DNA of 64,000 nucleotides from positions 35,240 to 99,239 of the forward strand of contig CACYXJ010000001.1 in assembly GCA_902778375.1 (NCBI GenBank), in the 5' to 3' direction. The notes under the pieces are model-generated. The model did not search any database and had not been told where the DNA came from. It worked only from the letters and a program-made list of their open reading frames with translations. Position numbers and translations under genes: made by a program. Shown here one piece after another: positions 24,523-33,257 of the stretch. Positions within the stretch are counted from its first letter, which is position 1, and the number at the start of each line of letters is the position of its first letter. The stretch comes from an uncultured Erysipelotrichaceae bacterium. Lineage in GTDB: Bacteria > Bacillota_I > Bacilli_A > Erysipelotrichales > Erysipelotrichaceae.

Positions 24523-24605
24523 CTTCAGCCGGGATAATGAATCTTTATTGAAACAATGTCATAATAGAAACAGAGATCATTTCATATATAAGGAGAATAA
24601 TTATT

Positions 24606-26102
24606 ATGGGATTTTCAAAAGATTTTCTTTGGGGCGGTGCGACCGCTGCCAATCAGTATGAAGGCGGTGTCCATGAAGGCGGTGCCGGCCTCAGTACAGC
24701 TGATGTCATGACCAATGGCTCGCATACCGTAAGACGCCAGGTTACCTGGGTAAAACCGGATGGCGAAACAGGTTCCACACCATTATGTTTCGGTTCACCG
24801 GAAAGACACCTTCCCGAAGGGGCGATACCGGCGGAACTCGACGATCCGAAATACTACTATCCTTCCCATATCGCTTCCGATTTCTATCATCATTACAAGG
24901 AAGATATCAGACTCTGTGCCGAAGAGGGATTCAACTGCCTTCGTTTCTCCATGAAGTGGAGCAGACTGTTCCCGAACGGTGACGATGAAGTACCGAATGA
25001 AGAAGGAATCAAATTCTATAACGATGTGTTCGATGAATGTAAGAAATACGGCATCGAACCGCTTGTCACGCTTTCCCATTACGAAACACCGCTGGCTCTG
25101 GCAGCCAAGTACAACGGCTGGGACAACAGATATCTGGTGGACAAATTCGTCAGGTATGCGGAAACATGCTTCGAAAGATTTGCCGGCAAGGTCAAGTACT
25201 ATCTGACATTTAACGAGATCAACTGCATTGAATACGCTCCATATGTCACTGCCGGACTGATCCATGCCGATCCGCAGAACATCGTCAATGCCACATTCCA
25301 TCAGTTCCTGGCTTCTTCACTCACTGTCAAAGCTGCTCATGAGAAGTATCCGGATATCAGGATCGGCATGATGCTGGCATATGGACCGACCTACGCATAC
25401 ACGACCGATCCGGAAGATCAGCTGCTTGCTCTGCAGAGATCCAATTCCGTTCTGTTCTATGCCGACGTACAGATGCTTGGCAGATATCCGAACTACAAAC
25501 TGGCGGAATATGAAAGAGAAGGACTCGTCATTCCGGCACAGGAAGGCGATCTGGACATCATTGCCAAATATCCGTGCGACTTCCTTTCCTTCAGCTGCTA
25601 TGGTTCCCATGTCGTGACCTACCATGACGAGAACGAAGAAGCAGGCGAAGGCAACGGCGGCACCCAGATGCACATGGTCAAGAACCCGTATCTGAAGACC
25701 AATGCCTGGGGCTGGGCAACCGACCCGCAGTGCCTGCGCATTACCCTGAACACATTCTATGACAGATACCATTGCGACCTGTTCTGTGTCGAAAACGGTA
25801 TCGGCTGGAATGACAAGTTCGAAGACGGAACTGTCCATGATGACTACCGTATCGATTACATGCGCGCCAACATCAAGTCAATGCGTGACGCGGTCGTATT
25901 CGACGGCATCCCGCTGATGGGATATCTGTACTGGGGCTGTGTGGACATGGTTTCCAACGGCGAAGGCGAAATGGCCAAGAGATACGGCCAGATCTATGTC
26001 GATGCCGACAACTATGGCCAGGGAACCTTCAAGCGTACAACGAAGGACTCCTATTACTGGTATCAGAAGTGCATCAAGTCCAACGGCGAAGACCTCGACT
26101 GA
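24606..26102 (+). CDS. GH1 family glycosidase (6-phospho-beta-glucosidase type)
   Basis: 498 residues, AAGGAG upstream. The start MGFSKDFLWGGATAANQYEGG, the acid/base motif TFNEIN (about residue 205) and the nucleophile motif FCVENGIGWND (about residue 397) define glycoside hydrolase family 1. The C-terminal YWGCVDMVSNGEGEMAKRYG and KRYGQIYVD, with S, K and Y in positions that bind phosphate in 6-phospho-beta-glucosidases, suggest a phosphorylated substrate from a PTS. Intracellular, no signal peptide. It stands alone; the matching PTS and any antiterminator gene are not in the window. Confidence 0.85.
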   Translation: MGFSKDFLWGGATAANQYEGGVHEGGAGLSTADVMTNGSHTVRRQVTWVKPDGETGSTPLCFGSPERHLPEGAIPAELDDPKYYYPSHIASDFYHHYKEDIRLCAEEGFNCLRFSMKWSRLFPNGDDEVPNEEGIKFYNDVFDECKKYGIEPLVTLSHYETPLALAAKYNGWDNRYLVDKFVRYAETCFERFAGKVKYYLTFNEINCIEYAPYVTAGLIHADPQNIVNATFHQFLASSLTVKAAHEKYPDIRIGMMLAYGPTYAYTTDPEDQLLALQRSNSVLFYADVQMLGRYPNYKLAEYEREGLVIPAQEGDLDIIAKYPCDFLSFSCYGSHVVTYHDENEEAGEGNGGTQMHMVKNPYLKTNAWGWATDPQCLRITLNTFYDRYHCDLFCVENGIGWNDKFEDGTVHDDYRIDYMRANIKSMRDAVVFDGIPLMGYLYWGCVDMVSNGEGEMAKRYGQIYVDADNYGQGTFKRTTKDSYYWYQKCIKSNGEDLD

Positions 26103-26117
26103 AACAATCACTGACAC

Positions 26118-26148
26118 AAGGCATATCCTTCGGGATATGTCTTTTTCT
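26118..26148 (+). terminator. Terminator of the GH1 gene
   Basis: GGCATATCC-TTC-GGGATATGTC followed by TTTTTCTT. Confidence 0.85.
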
Positions 26149-26419
26149 TATTGTCCCGTCCAGAAGGCGCAGCTGGAACCTACATTCCGTGCCAGTCAGT
26201 TCTGACGGCAGGGACAGTTTTCCTTATCTGCTGCCGAAAAATTAGTGGAAGCCGCGCAACTGTGAGTTGCGCGGAGGTTAGGTAGTAAAGGCGGCATCCT
26301 TCTGTCATCCTTCCGGTTTCCTTGTTGGTGCCATGACCGAAGAAGATGTAATTGCTGAGACTCAGAAACTGAAAGAAGACTGCGAAGTATTCTTTTTTGT
26401 ACAGCCGCGTTACTGCGCA
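26149..26419. other. Intergenic region without recognisable gene
   Basis: About 270 bases between the GH1 terminator and the tandem promoters of the Ltp-type lipoprotein. Frames exist on both strands but none has a ribosome site or protein-like composition. Confidence 0.5.
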
Positions 26420-26434
26420 TGGCGTGTTTTTTGC
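26420..26434 (+). promoter_or_regulatory. Sigma-54-like -24/-12 element
   Basis: TGGCGTGTTTTTTGC followed by TG; GG at 26421-26422, GC at 26433-26434. It precedes the two-codon frame at 26498 and the lipoprotein gene at 26575. Confidence 0.6.
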
Positions 26435-26497
26435 TGTCTGCATGAATAAACTTAGTTTTAAAGGTATATGTAACTAATAAAAAAGGAGCAAACAGCA

Positions 26498-26506
26498 ATG
26501 ACTTGA
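26498..26506 (+). other. Two-codon minigene ATG-ACT-TGA
   Basis: AAAAAGGAG stands 8 bases before an ATG that is followed by one codon and a stop. It sits 64 bases after the sigma-54-like -12 dinucleotide and just before a MerR-type promoter. Either the stub of a lost gene or a regulatory minigene. Confidence 0.35.
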
Positions 26507-26508
26507 AG

Positions 26509-26540
26509 TTGACTGTTCCCTTAGGGAACACCAGTACAAT
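26509..26540 (+). promoter_or_regulatory. MerR-type promoter with 20-base spacer and palindrome
   Basis: -35 TTGACT (26509-26514), -10 TACAAT (26535-26540), spacer 20 bases containing the palindrome GTTCCC-TTA-GGGAAC (26515-26529). Over-long spacers with a dyad inside are the hallmark of promoters activated by MerR-family proteins. Very similar to 57729-57759. Confidence 0.65.
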
Positions 26541-26574
26541 CAAAATAAATCAATTTTGGAGGAAAACTATCATT

Positions 26575-27435
26575 ATGAAAAAGGGATGTGTGTTTATTTT
26601 ACTAATCAGTATTCTTGGACTTGCGGGTTGTCATCAGCACGAATGGATTGAAGCAACTTGCACAGAACCGAAAACATGTGCTACATGCAATGAAACAGAG
26701 GGTGAGCCTCTTGGCCATGAGTGGATCGAGGCAACATGTGACAAACCAAAAATATGCAAGAGATGCGGCGAAGAGTCCGGCAAAAGCCTTGGGCATTCTG
26801 TAAAAGAGTACGCCGTCACAAAAGAAGCCACTTGTGGTGAAGATGGTTCTAAAGAAGGTGTATGCACCAGATGCGGAAAAACGGTTAAAGAGACAATTAA
26901 AGCAACAGGGGAACATTCTTATAATGATTGGGAAGTAACAAAAGAAGCGACCTGTACTGAAGAAGGATCTCAGAAAAGAACCTGTTCTGTATGCGGAAAG
27001 ACAGAAGAACAAAAAATAAACAAACTGGATCATGTCGATGATAATGAATGGGTAGTAACAAAACCAGCTACTGAAACTTCATCTGGTGTTCGGGAAACAC
27101 ATTGTGAAATGTGCGGAAAAACCATGCAAAGAGAAACATTTGAATTGACGACGGAAGAAAAAAACGCATTGAAATCCGCAAAGAATTATTTGAAATTTAT
27201 GGCTTTTTCCAGGTCTGGTCTGATTGAGCAGTTGGAATTTGAAGGATACAGTACAGAAGCTGCGGAAAAAGCTGTTGATTCTCTTAATGTTGACTGGAAT
27301 GAACAGGCTGCAAAATCAGCAAAAAATTATCTTGATTTTATGTCGTTCTCAAGATCCGGTCTGATTGATCAGCTGATGTTTGAAGGTTACACATATGAAC
27401 AGGCTGAATATGGTGTAACAGCCAACGGATATTAA
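26575..27435 (+). CDS. Lipoprotein with cysteine repeats and two Ltp repeats
   Basis: 286 residues from ATG 26575, ribosome site TTTTGGAGG. Lipobox LAGC, Cys near residue 20. Residues 22-180 are four to five tandem units of the form HEWIEATC-x-x-PK-x-C-x-x-C, ending GH, each with paired cysteines; such repeats occur in surface proteins of gut Firmicutes. The C-terminal 85 residues are two Ltp repeats (SAKNYLKFMAFSRSGLIEQL, EFEGYSTEAAEKAV; SAKNYLDFMSFSRSGLIDQL, MFEGYTYEQAEYGV). Ltp lipoproteins of streptococcal phage TP-J34 block injection of superinfecting phage DNA, so a phage-exclusion role is possible. Two promoters of different type precede it. Confidence 0.8.
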   Translation: MKKGCVFILLISILGLAGCHQHEWIEATCTEPKTCATCNETEGEPLGHEWIEATCDKPKICKRCGEESGKSLGHSVKEYAVTKEATCGEDGSKEGVCTRCGKTVKETIKATGEHSYNDWEVTKEATCTEEGSQKRTCSVCGKTEEQKINKLDHVDDNEWVVTKPATETSSGVRETHCEMCGKTMQRETFELTTEEKNALKSAKNYLKFMAFSRSGLIEQLEFEGYSTEAAEKAVDSLNVDWNEQAAKSAKNYLDFMSFSRSGLIDQLMFEGYTYEQAEYGVTANGY

Positions 27436-27583
27436 GGCATCATTTGTAGATGCAGAATTATCAACAGTTGAATCAACTCAATGATTTGAGAATGTGTTGA
27501 TAAACGTTATAGCCTCATAGAATAAATGAAGTATAATCATCTGTAGTAACATTATTGGTTCAAGGATTAAATGGAGTGCCATC

Positions 27584-28264
27584 ATGAGCGAGAAACAAAA
27601 TAATGAAACTAACAAAGAGCGGAAAACAAATCTGGTTCCTGCAATATGTACTCAGTGCGGGGGATCATTAGAAGTAGATCCTGCTACAGATGCTGCAGTA
27701 TGTCCGTTCTGCGGAACACCGTTCATCGTTGAGAAAGCGATCAATCAGTACAATACGACTCATATTAATAACAGAATCAATATTAATCAGAATGTTCGGG
27801 TCCAACATGGCAAACGCGGTATCTTTGAGTCTGCGATGGAAGTACTGGATAATCAGTTGGAGAGAGAACACAATGCTTCAATCAGAGCTCAGGAATTAAA
27901 ACTAGAGAAAGAAAAACTGGAACTTCTTAAACAGGAACAACGCAGACAGAGAACACAGGAATTCATCGTAAAAGCAGAACGAACGGTAAAAGATGAAAAA
28001 ACTCGCAGTGGTTTGAAAAAGATTCTGCATTATATCATTCTTTTCTATGCATGGCTTCTGATATTTCCGATTCCCCTAAGCGGTATTATCAATAAAAAAG
28101 AGAATCTTACTGATCAGCAGAAGAAACTCTATATCACTATTGCCTGGATCGCATATGCCGCTTTTGTGATTTACGCTGTTTTGACCGGTGATTCAAGGAA
28201 GGCAACTTCTGCTTTGACAACACGGCGGATGCTGAACGTTTTTCAGGTTAATCAAATGGTATAG
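27584..28264 (+). CDS. Zinc-ribbon membrane protein
   Basis: 226 residues. Residues 22-48 form a zinc ribbon (ICTQCGGSLEVDPATDAAVC then PFCGTPFIVE). Residues 55-75 are rich in N and I. A coiled coil follows (RAQELKLEKEKLELLKQEQR, about 105-140), then two hydrophobic helices (YIILFYAWLLIFPIPLSGII; ITIAWIAYAAFVIYAVLTG). Proteins of this layout are common in Bacillota with no assigned role. A TATAAT box at about 27532 precedes it; the gene is AT-rich like the lipoprotein before it. Confidence 0.7.
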   Translation: MSEKQNNETNKERKTNLVPAICTQCGGSLEVDPATDAAVCPFCGTPFIVEKAINQYNTTHINNRININQNVRVQHGKRGIFESAMEVLDNQLEREHNASIRAQELKLEKEKLELLKQEQRRQRTQEFIVKAERTVKDEKTRSGLKKILHYIILFYAWLLIFPIPLSGIINKKENLTDQQKKLYITIAWIAYAAFVIYAVLTGDSRKATSALTTRRMLNVFQVNQMV

Positions 28265-28292
28265 TATACTTTATCAATCAACACTTAGAAGG

Positions 28293-28329
28293 GACTTAAC
28301 AAGTATTTGATTAATTGTTAAGTCTTTTT
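28293..28329 (+). terminator. Terminator of the zinc-ribbon gene
   Basis: GACTTAAC (28293-28300) / GTTAAGTC (28317-28324), then TTTTT. Confidence 0.8.
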
Positions 28330-28446
28330 CATATATTGCCATCAAAGATATGTGCATTTGATTCCGAAAAATGAATTTGAACTAAAAAAACGGATAGAGA
28401 ATTGAATAATTACCTGTCATACAACATAAACTACATTGTTGCTTTT

Positions 28447-28474
28447 TTGAATGCAAACAGGAATATCGTATAAT
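28447..28474 (+). promoter_or_regulatory. Sigma-A promoter of the ion channel gene
   Basis: -35 TTGAAT (28447-28452), 16-base spacer, -10 TATAAT (28469-28474). Confidence 0.65.
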
Positions 28475-28544
28475 AGAAACAGAAGCTTTCTGCAGTGAAA
28501 AACACAATAATATTCCTATTTTTCTCTATTTACAGGTGCAGTTT

Positions 28545-30362
28545 ATGAAAAAGCCAACATTTAAAGACCGTTTCAGCTACTGGTTTGACAACAGGATGTC
28601 AAAAGGCAGTATGAGTCTGATCAGGATCCTGATCGTGTTCACGATCCTGATTATCCTGGCCTTGACATTCTTTATCATGATCACCGGAACAAACGGTGAC
28701 AGAAGCATTATTGAAGTCATCTGGGACAACATGTCCACCATCATCAATGCCTGGATGCCGGAATATGATCCGGAAGATTCGCTGCTGTATCCGATCATTC
28801 TGTCGGTTGCCGCGGTTGCCGGTCTTCTGGTGACCAGCGTATTGATCGGTATCGTGACCAGCGCGATCGAGGAAAAGATCATGGCGCTCAGAAACGGCAA
28901 TTCGCCGGTGCTCGAGAATGACCATGTGATCGTTCTGGGATTCTATGGCGGTGAATACACACTGATCCGCCAGCTGGTTCTGGCAGCCGGCTCACAGCCG
29001 CTGACAATCGTGATCGGTGCCGAAATGGAACGCGAGGAAATGGAACAGCACATTCAGGAGAATGTTGAGGTTCCGAACAATGTCAGGATCATATGCCGGA
29101 CCGTGGATCTGTTCGATCCGATGGCCATTGAAAGACTCTCAGTAGAAACATGCCGGACGATTATCATCAGCCCGACTGACGACAATACGACGATCAAGAC
29201 ACTTCTTGCTGTTTCGCCGCTGATCAAGGGAACCAGGATAAGAGTCAATGCCATCACTTCCAAGGATGAAAACAGATTCCCACCGACAATAGCGAAGACA
29301 CATAATGTCACAACACTGCAGACAAACGACACACTGGCAAAGATCATTGCCCATTCGTGCACGCAGTCGGGACTATCCGAAGTATTCAAGGAAATCTTCA
29401 ATTTTGAAGGTTCGGAATTATATCTGATCCGGCTTCCGGGACAGGCCGGTCTTACCTTTGGAGATATGATCGGAAGGGTAGATCACGCGGTTCCGGTCGG
29501 AATCTACCGGAAAGGGGAAATCACCATGAACCCACCGGCGGATACAGTGTTTGAAGAAAGCGACGATCTGCTTGTCTTTGCCGAAGAAAAGACATCCGCC
29601 ATTCTGAAACCTGATTCCTTCCAGTTTTCGGCTATCAGTGAACTGGCACCTGTAAAACCGGAAAGAGATACAAGAACGACCATATTCGGACAGAACAGCA
29701 CATTGAAAACGGTTCTCAGGGAAGTGCCGGAGAATGTGCAGCAGGTTACGCTGGTCAATTATGACGGCAATCAGCTGGAAAGCATCCGGAAGATCTGTGA
29801 AGAGAGGGATATGAAACTCTGCTTCGATGAAGGCAACCTGCATCTGGAGACAGATCTCTTGAGAATCACCAAGGGTACGGAACATATCATCATTCTCAGC
29901 GACCATGAGAAAGATGATGAGGAAGCGGACATGGATTCGATCTTCCTGCTGCTGAATCTGAGAGATATCCGCAACAAGTATCATCTGCGCTATAACATTA
30001 CTGCAGAAATGAGAAGAGAAAAGAACCAGAGCCTTGTGACCGGCTATGACAATACCGACTTCATTGTCGCTTCCAACATGTCATCGCTGTTTCTGGCCCA
30101 GCTGGCGGAAAGCCCGCAGCTGCTCAGTGCCTTTGCCGAAATCCTTTCCAACAAGGGCAACGAACTGTATCTGAAGACACCGAAGAATCTCAACTGCCTG
30201 GGAAACCTTTCTGTTCTGGAAATCAGAAACAGATTGTACAGACAGGGATATATCTTCCTTGGTATTATGGATGAAAACAATGAATATCTGTTCAACCCCG
30301 GTCTCGATCTGAAACTTGAAATCAGATCCACGCACAAACTGATCGTATTCGGGGAAAACTGA
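28545..30362 (+). CDS. CASTOR/POLLUX-type ion channel
   Basis: 605 residues from ATG 28545 with AGGTG upstream. Two or three membrane helices (MSLIRILIVFTILIILALTF; LYPIILSVAAVAGLLVTSVL) frame a pore region with DNMSTIINAWMPEYD. Then a cytosolic half with two RCK-like nucleotide-binding domains: HVIVLGFYGGEYTLIRQLVL and, near residue 395, QQVTLVNYDGNQLESIR, plus CRTIIISPTDDN. This is the layout of CASTOR/POLLUX and bacterial relatives, cation channels gated by calcium or ligands through RCK rings. The expected selectivity filter TVGYGD is replaced, as is usual in this group. Monocistronic with its own promoter. Confidence 0.8.
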   Translation: MKKPTFKDRFSYWFDNRMSKGSMSLIRILIVFTILIILALTFFIMITGTNGDRSIIEVIWDNMSTIINAWMPEYDPEDSLLYPIILSVAAVAGLLVTSVLIGIVTSAIEEKIMALRNGNSPVLENDHVIVLGFYGGEYTLIRQLVLAAGSQPLTIVIGAEMEREEMEQHIQENVEVPNNVRIICRTVDLFDPMAIERLSVETCRTIIISPTDDNTTIKTLLAVSPLIKGTRIRVNAITSKDENRFPPTIAKTHNVTTLQTNDTLAKIIAHSCTQSGLSEVFKEIFNFEGSELYLIRLPGQAGLTFGDMIGRVDHAVPVGIYRKGEITMNPPADTVFEESDDLLVFAEEKTSAILKPDSFQFSAISELAPVKPERDTRTTIFGQNSTLKTVLREVPENVQQVTLVNYDGNQLESIRKICEERDMKLCFDEGNLHLETDLLRITKGTEHIIILSDHEKDDEEADMDSIFLLLNLRDIRNKYHLRYNITAEMRREKNQSLVTGYDNTDFIVASNMSSLFLAQLAESPQLLSAFAEILSNKGNELYLKTPKNLNCLGNLSVLEIRNRLYRQGYIFLGIMDENNEYLFNPGLDLKLEIRSTHKLIVFGEN

Positions 30363-30394
30363 CAATCAGGTTTCAAAAGTCAGGAGGTATGCCA

Positions 30395-31084
30395 ATGACA
30401 CTGATGAACTTCATGGATTCTGATACCAGATCCGTCACTCTGGATGTGACAGGCGGCAGGGAAGCTGTCTCTGCCTCCATGTTCTCAAGTGAACTGAAAA
30501 TGTACTATTCCCTCAGCATGCCGGGCATTGTCTGGTTTGACAGAAGCGGCAGGGAATTCGAAGTGGTGGATTATGAATGGAGCGGACCGCGCTTCCAGGA
30601 TGTCATGATACAGGACAACAACTCCAATACCCAGACCCATGGCGGCCGCAAGGGAAGACTTGCCGGTGCCCTGATCGGCACGCTGATCGCACCGGGTATC
30701 GGCACTGTAATCGGTGCGGCAGTGGGAACCGGCAGGAAAGAGAACTCCAATACAAGAGGTCAGACGATTTCCCATGTCGAGACAAGGGAAGTGCCGGTCG
30801 CGGCATATCTGCACCTGCGCAACCTGGATACGGATGATATCGTCCAGTTAAGTTTCCGCTGCGATTCCCAGCTCGATGCCACGATCCGCAACCATGTGGC
30901 GATCAACCTGACATCCCTCGATTATGACCCGCAGCCGCAGATCATCAGCATTCCGGAACACACGGAGAAAAAGGAAGACGCCGCAAGTCTTCTTGCCCAG
31001 CTGAAGGAACTGAAAGAACTTCTGGATGCGGAAGCCATTACCGAAGAAGAATACGCGGTTTTAAAGAAGAAACTGATGGAGTAA
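30395..31084 (+). CDS. Glycine-zipper protein with C-terminal SHOCT domain
   Basis: 229 residues; ATG 30395 is chosen because AGGAGG lies 7 bases before it, whereas the ATG at 30389 is too close. Residues 85-115 hold a glycine zipper (GALIGTLIAPGIGTVIGAAV). The last 35 residues (LAQLKELKELLDAEAITEEEYAVLKKKLME, here split in two runs of the chain) are a SHOCT domain, a short helical oligomerisation motif common in Gram-positive proteins. The rest is beta-rich. It follows the channel gene by 32 bases and may be co-transcribed. Function unknown. Confidence 0.75.
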   Translation: MTLMNFMDSDTRSVTLDVTGGREAVSASMFSSELKMYYSLSMPGIVWFDRSGREFEVVDYEWSGPRFQDVMIQDNNSNTQTHGGRKGRLAGALIGTLIAPGIGTVIGAAVGTGRKENSNTRGQTISHVETREVPVAAYLHLRNLDTDDIVQLSFRCDSQLDATIRNHVAINLTSLDYDPQPQIISIPEHTEKKEDAASLLAQLKELKELLDAEAITEEEYAVLKKKLME

Positions 31085-31092
31085 ATGAAAAG

Positions 31093-31119
31093 GCTCGTAT
31101 CATGCGATACGAGCTTTAT
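31093..31119. terminator. Bidirectional terminator
   Basis: GCTCGTATC (31093-31101) / GATACGAGC (31106-31114), perfect stem, between convergent genes. Confidence 0.85.
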
Positions 31120-31127
31120 TGTTCTGA

Positions 31128-31724
31128 TTATTCCTGGCCTCTGACCATCAGGAAGGCGGCAGATGATTCTTCCGACATCCACAATGTACCGGTCAGATAT
31201 TCTCTTCCTTCATATGCGAAGAACTGTTTGAGAACAAGGACACAGTCATTGCCTGTCAGTTTCATGCTGTTGTTCTCATCCAGACCGCCGCCGAACGGTT
31301 CATATCCGGTCTCCTCATCCGACTCTTCCAGTACCTCGTAGCCGTCACTGGCAAGCCGGGGATGAAGAACGATCATGACCGGTGGACTGTCGTTGTTATG
31401 CACAGCCATCTCGGCATATCCGATCTCATTGAACAGACTGCCGGAAGATCCGTCATTGAATCTGAGACTGTACTTCCAGACACCGTTGGCATTTCCCAGA
31501 GGCTCACGGACAATATCCTCCGGAAGTCCGAACTGACCGATCAGTCCGTAATAGGAATCAAAGTCTTCAAAATGCAGTTTGTCGGTGCTGTATTGTGTGG
31601 TATCGAAGCTCTGCCCGAATGATTGTCCGGGACTGCCGGAGTGCTGGCTTACCGATGTCGCGGCAGCTGACGAACATCCGGCCGCAAGCATCAGCACCAG
31701 CAGCGCTGTCATTGTTTTTTTCAT
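31128..31724 (-). CDS. Lipoprotein of unknown function
   Basis: 198 residues, start behind AGGAGG. Signal peptide with lipobox LAAGC (Cys about 17) followed by a Ser/Gln-rich spacer and a beta-rich domain (GVWKYSLRFNDGSSGSLFNE, YAEMAVHNNDSPPVMIVLHP, CVLVLKQFFAYEGREYLTGT). The protein should be anchored outside the membrane. No catalytic motif or known family seen. Monocistronic. Confidence 0.75.
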   Translation of the reverse strand: MKKTMTALLVLMLAAGCSSAAATSVSQHSGSPGQSFGQSFDTTQYSTDKLHFEDFDSYYGLIGQFGLPEDIVREPLGNANGVWKYSLRFNDGSSGSLFNEIGYAEMAVHNNDSPPVMIVLHPRLASDGYEVLEESDEETGYEPFGGGLDENNSMKLTGNDCVLVLKQFFAYEGREYLTGTLWMSEESSAAFLMVRGQE

Positions 31725-31814
31725 TGACTTGTACCTCCTTCAATCATGGCTGGAATATGTAGCCTTACTGCTCATCTTCATCATACATGAAACATGCTGT
31801 ACTGTATACATGCA

Positions 31815-31844
31815 TACAAAAAGACCATATCGTGTGATATGGTC
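31815..31844 (-). terminator. Terminator of the split permease gene
   Basis: GACCATATC (31823-31831) / GATATGGTC (31836-31844); on the minus strand followed by TTTTTGTA. Confidence 0.85.
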
Positions 31845-31852
31845 TCGCTTGT

Positions 31853-32551
31853 TTACTTGATTTCCTCGGCCAGTACCGAACGTTTGTAATATAGAATCGA
31901 GAAGAGACAGGCAAGGGCCAGAGGAATGACCATGAACAGGATCAGGATCCCGGCATAGCTCCATGTCAGCACGCCGTGTATGATCATGGAAAGGAAGATA
32001 CAGCCAAGATACAGCAGGGCAACGATCAGAATCGTCAGATACAGCAGGACGGTTTCCTTCACGACGATCCTTTCCCTGTCTTCCCTGACATAGCCGAGAT
32101 GATTCAGTGTCTGGAAATAACTCTTGCGGGAATAGGCTTCGGTGGAAAATTTGAACATGATGGCCATGGAAAGCAGGACATTCATGACAACATAGGAGAG
32201 AAGCGACAGCATCATCTCCAGCGGTGTTGTCTCTCTGCCAAGCAGGATCGATACCAGGAGTACGGCACTGACAAGGAAGAGAATGATATTGCTGCGCAGG
32301 ATCGTCAGATCCGTGCGGTAGAAGCCGGCAATGGCGACGACTTCCGGATCATCGGTTTTCTTCTGTCCGGCAAGGATGTTGAGTTCGGGAACGATCACAT
32401 CCTTGACACCCATATAGAAACCGGCCATGCCGACGATCGAGAAGAACAGTGTCAGGTCACGGTTGATGAAGAACATGACCAGCGGCACAAAGAACATCAG
32501 CAGGCAGACGATCCGGCGGATCTTCGCTCCCGCCTGACGTTTTCTCAGCTT
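31853..32551 (-). CDS. FtsX-like permease, downstream half (in the -1 frame)
   Basis: About 232 residues, starting in the -1 frame relative to the gene before it. It contains four more hydrophobic helices (MFFVPLVMFFINRDLTLFFS; LRSNIILFLVSAVLLVSILL; SYVVMNVLLSMAIMFKF; YAGILILFMVIPLALACLFS). Read through from the upstream half, the chain continues without loss as basic linker KLRKRQAGAKIRRIVC. The Met inside at 32497 has no ribosome site. So either a -1 ribosomal frameshift or an indel in a GAAA-type repeat separates the halves. Confidence 0.65.
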   Translation of the reverse strand, partial: KLRKRQAGAKIRRIVCLLMFFVPLVMFFINRDLTLFFSIVGMAGFYMGVKDVIVPELNILAGQKKTDDPEVVAIAGFYRTDLTILRSNIILFLVSAVLLVSILLGRETTPLEMMLSLLSYVVMNVLLSMAIMFKFSTEAYSRKSYFQTLNHLGYVREDRERIVVKETVLLYLTILIVALLYLGCIFLSMIIHGVLTWSYAGILILFMVIPLALACLFSILYYKRSVLAEEIK

Positions 32552-33183
32552 TTCTTTCTTTCTTCTTTCTCCTTTTCGGTCAGCAGGATATTGGCATCGA
32601 CCATGCTGAAGCCGGCCAGGGGATTGATCAGTTTTCTTTCATTGAGCAGCATCGATGCCGAGTTGCGGTAGGCGAAACTCAGATTCAGATAGGTCGTCCA
32701 GAAAATGACGGCGCTGAGGATGACGACGGTCGTGGTTACCGCATCGGGATAGATACCGATGACAAACGGCGCGCTCAGGATCGAGGATATGATGCCGTTC
32801 AGTACCGGAACCAGCAGAACGGCACCGATAATACCGAAGGGCAGGGCAATCAGAAGCAGCACGAATGTCTGCACCAGAAGGTACTGCGCCAGCTGCATGA
32901 ATGTCGCCCCGCAGACCAGGCGGATCGCCAGTTCCTTCGCCTTGTTTTTGACAAAGAAGTCATTGGCGAAAAAGATGATGATCAGACATACGGCAATGAC
33001 GAATACTGTCACGGTCGTGACCGTATCGTTGTTGTTTTCGACCCATGTGAAACCGAGGGATTCGCTCATCGAGATATTGAAGAACAGGAAGATGAACATG
33101 GAAGTCAACACGAAAGTCAGCCAGTAGAAGACTGCTTTTGCCATTGAATTCTTCAGGGAGCGGATCGCATCTGTAATGATCAT
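32545..33183 (-). CDS. FtsX-like permease, upstream half
   Basis: 212 residues behind GGAAGGAAG. Starts MIITDAIRSLKNSMAKAVFY and has the helix-loop-helix layout of FtsX/BceB-type permeases: a first helix, a loop with NNNDTVTTVTV, a second helix, then the family-like block NKAKELAIRLVCGATFMQLA followed by two more helices. It ends after a basic, repetitive stretch (KEKEERKK) at a TGA. Shifted by -1 it fuses with 31853-32551 into a protein of about 443 residues. Such permeases work with an MacB/LolD-type ATPase, none of which is encoded nearby. Confidence 0.65.
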   Translation of the reverse strand: MIITDAIRSLKNSMAKAVFYWLTFVLTSMFIFLFFNISMSESLGFTWVENNNDTVTTVTVFVIAVCLIIIFFANDFFVKNKAKELAIRLVCGATFMQLAQYLLVQTFVLLLIALPFGIIGAVLLVPVLNGIISSILSAPFVIGIYPDAVTTTVVILSAVIFWTTYLNLSFAYRNSASMLLNERKLINPLAGFSMVDANILLTEKEKEERKKS

Positions 33184-33257
33184 GTTTTCTTCTTCCTTCC
33201 TGTCATTTAATTATACGCGATTCTGCTTTTCTGATATGAAAAAGTTTCTGATTTCCT

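Noticed and set aside
26419..26445. The recurring CATGGCRTGTTTTTTG element could encode a conserved peptide start (Met-Ala-Cys-Phe-Leu).
   Set aside because: The reading frame after the motif is different and soon closed in most copies, no ribosome site precedes the ATG, and two copies lack the ATG. The constant GG-to-G distance fits a promoter better.
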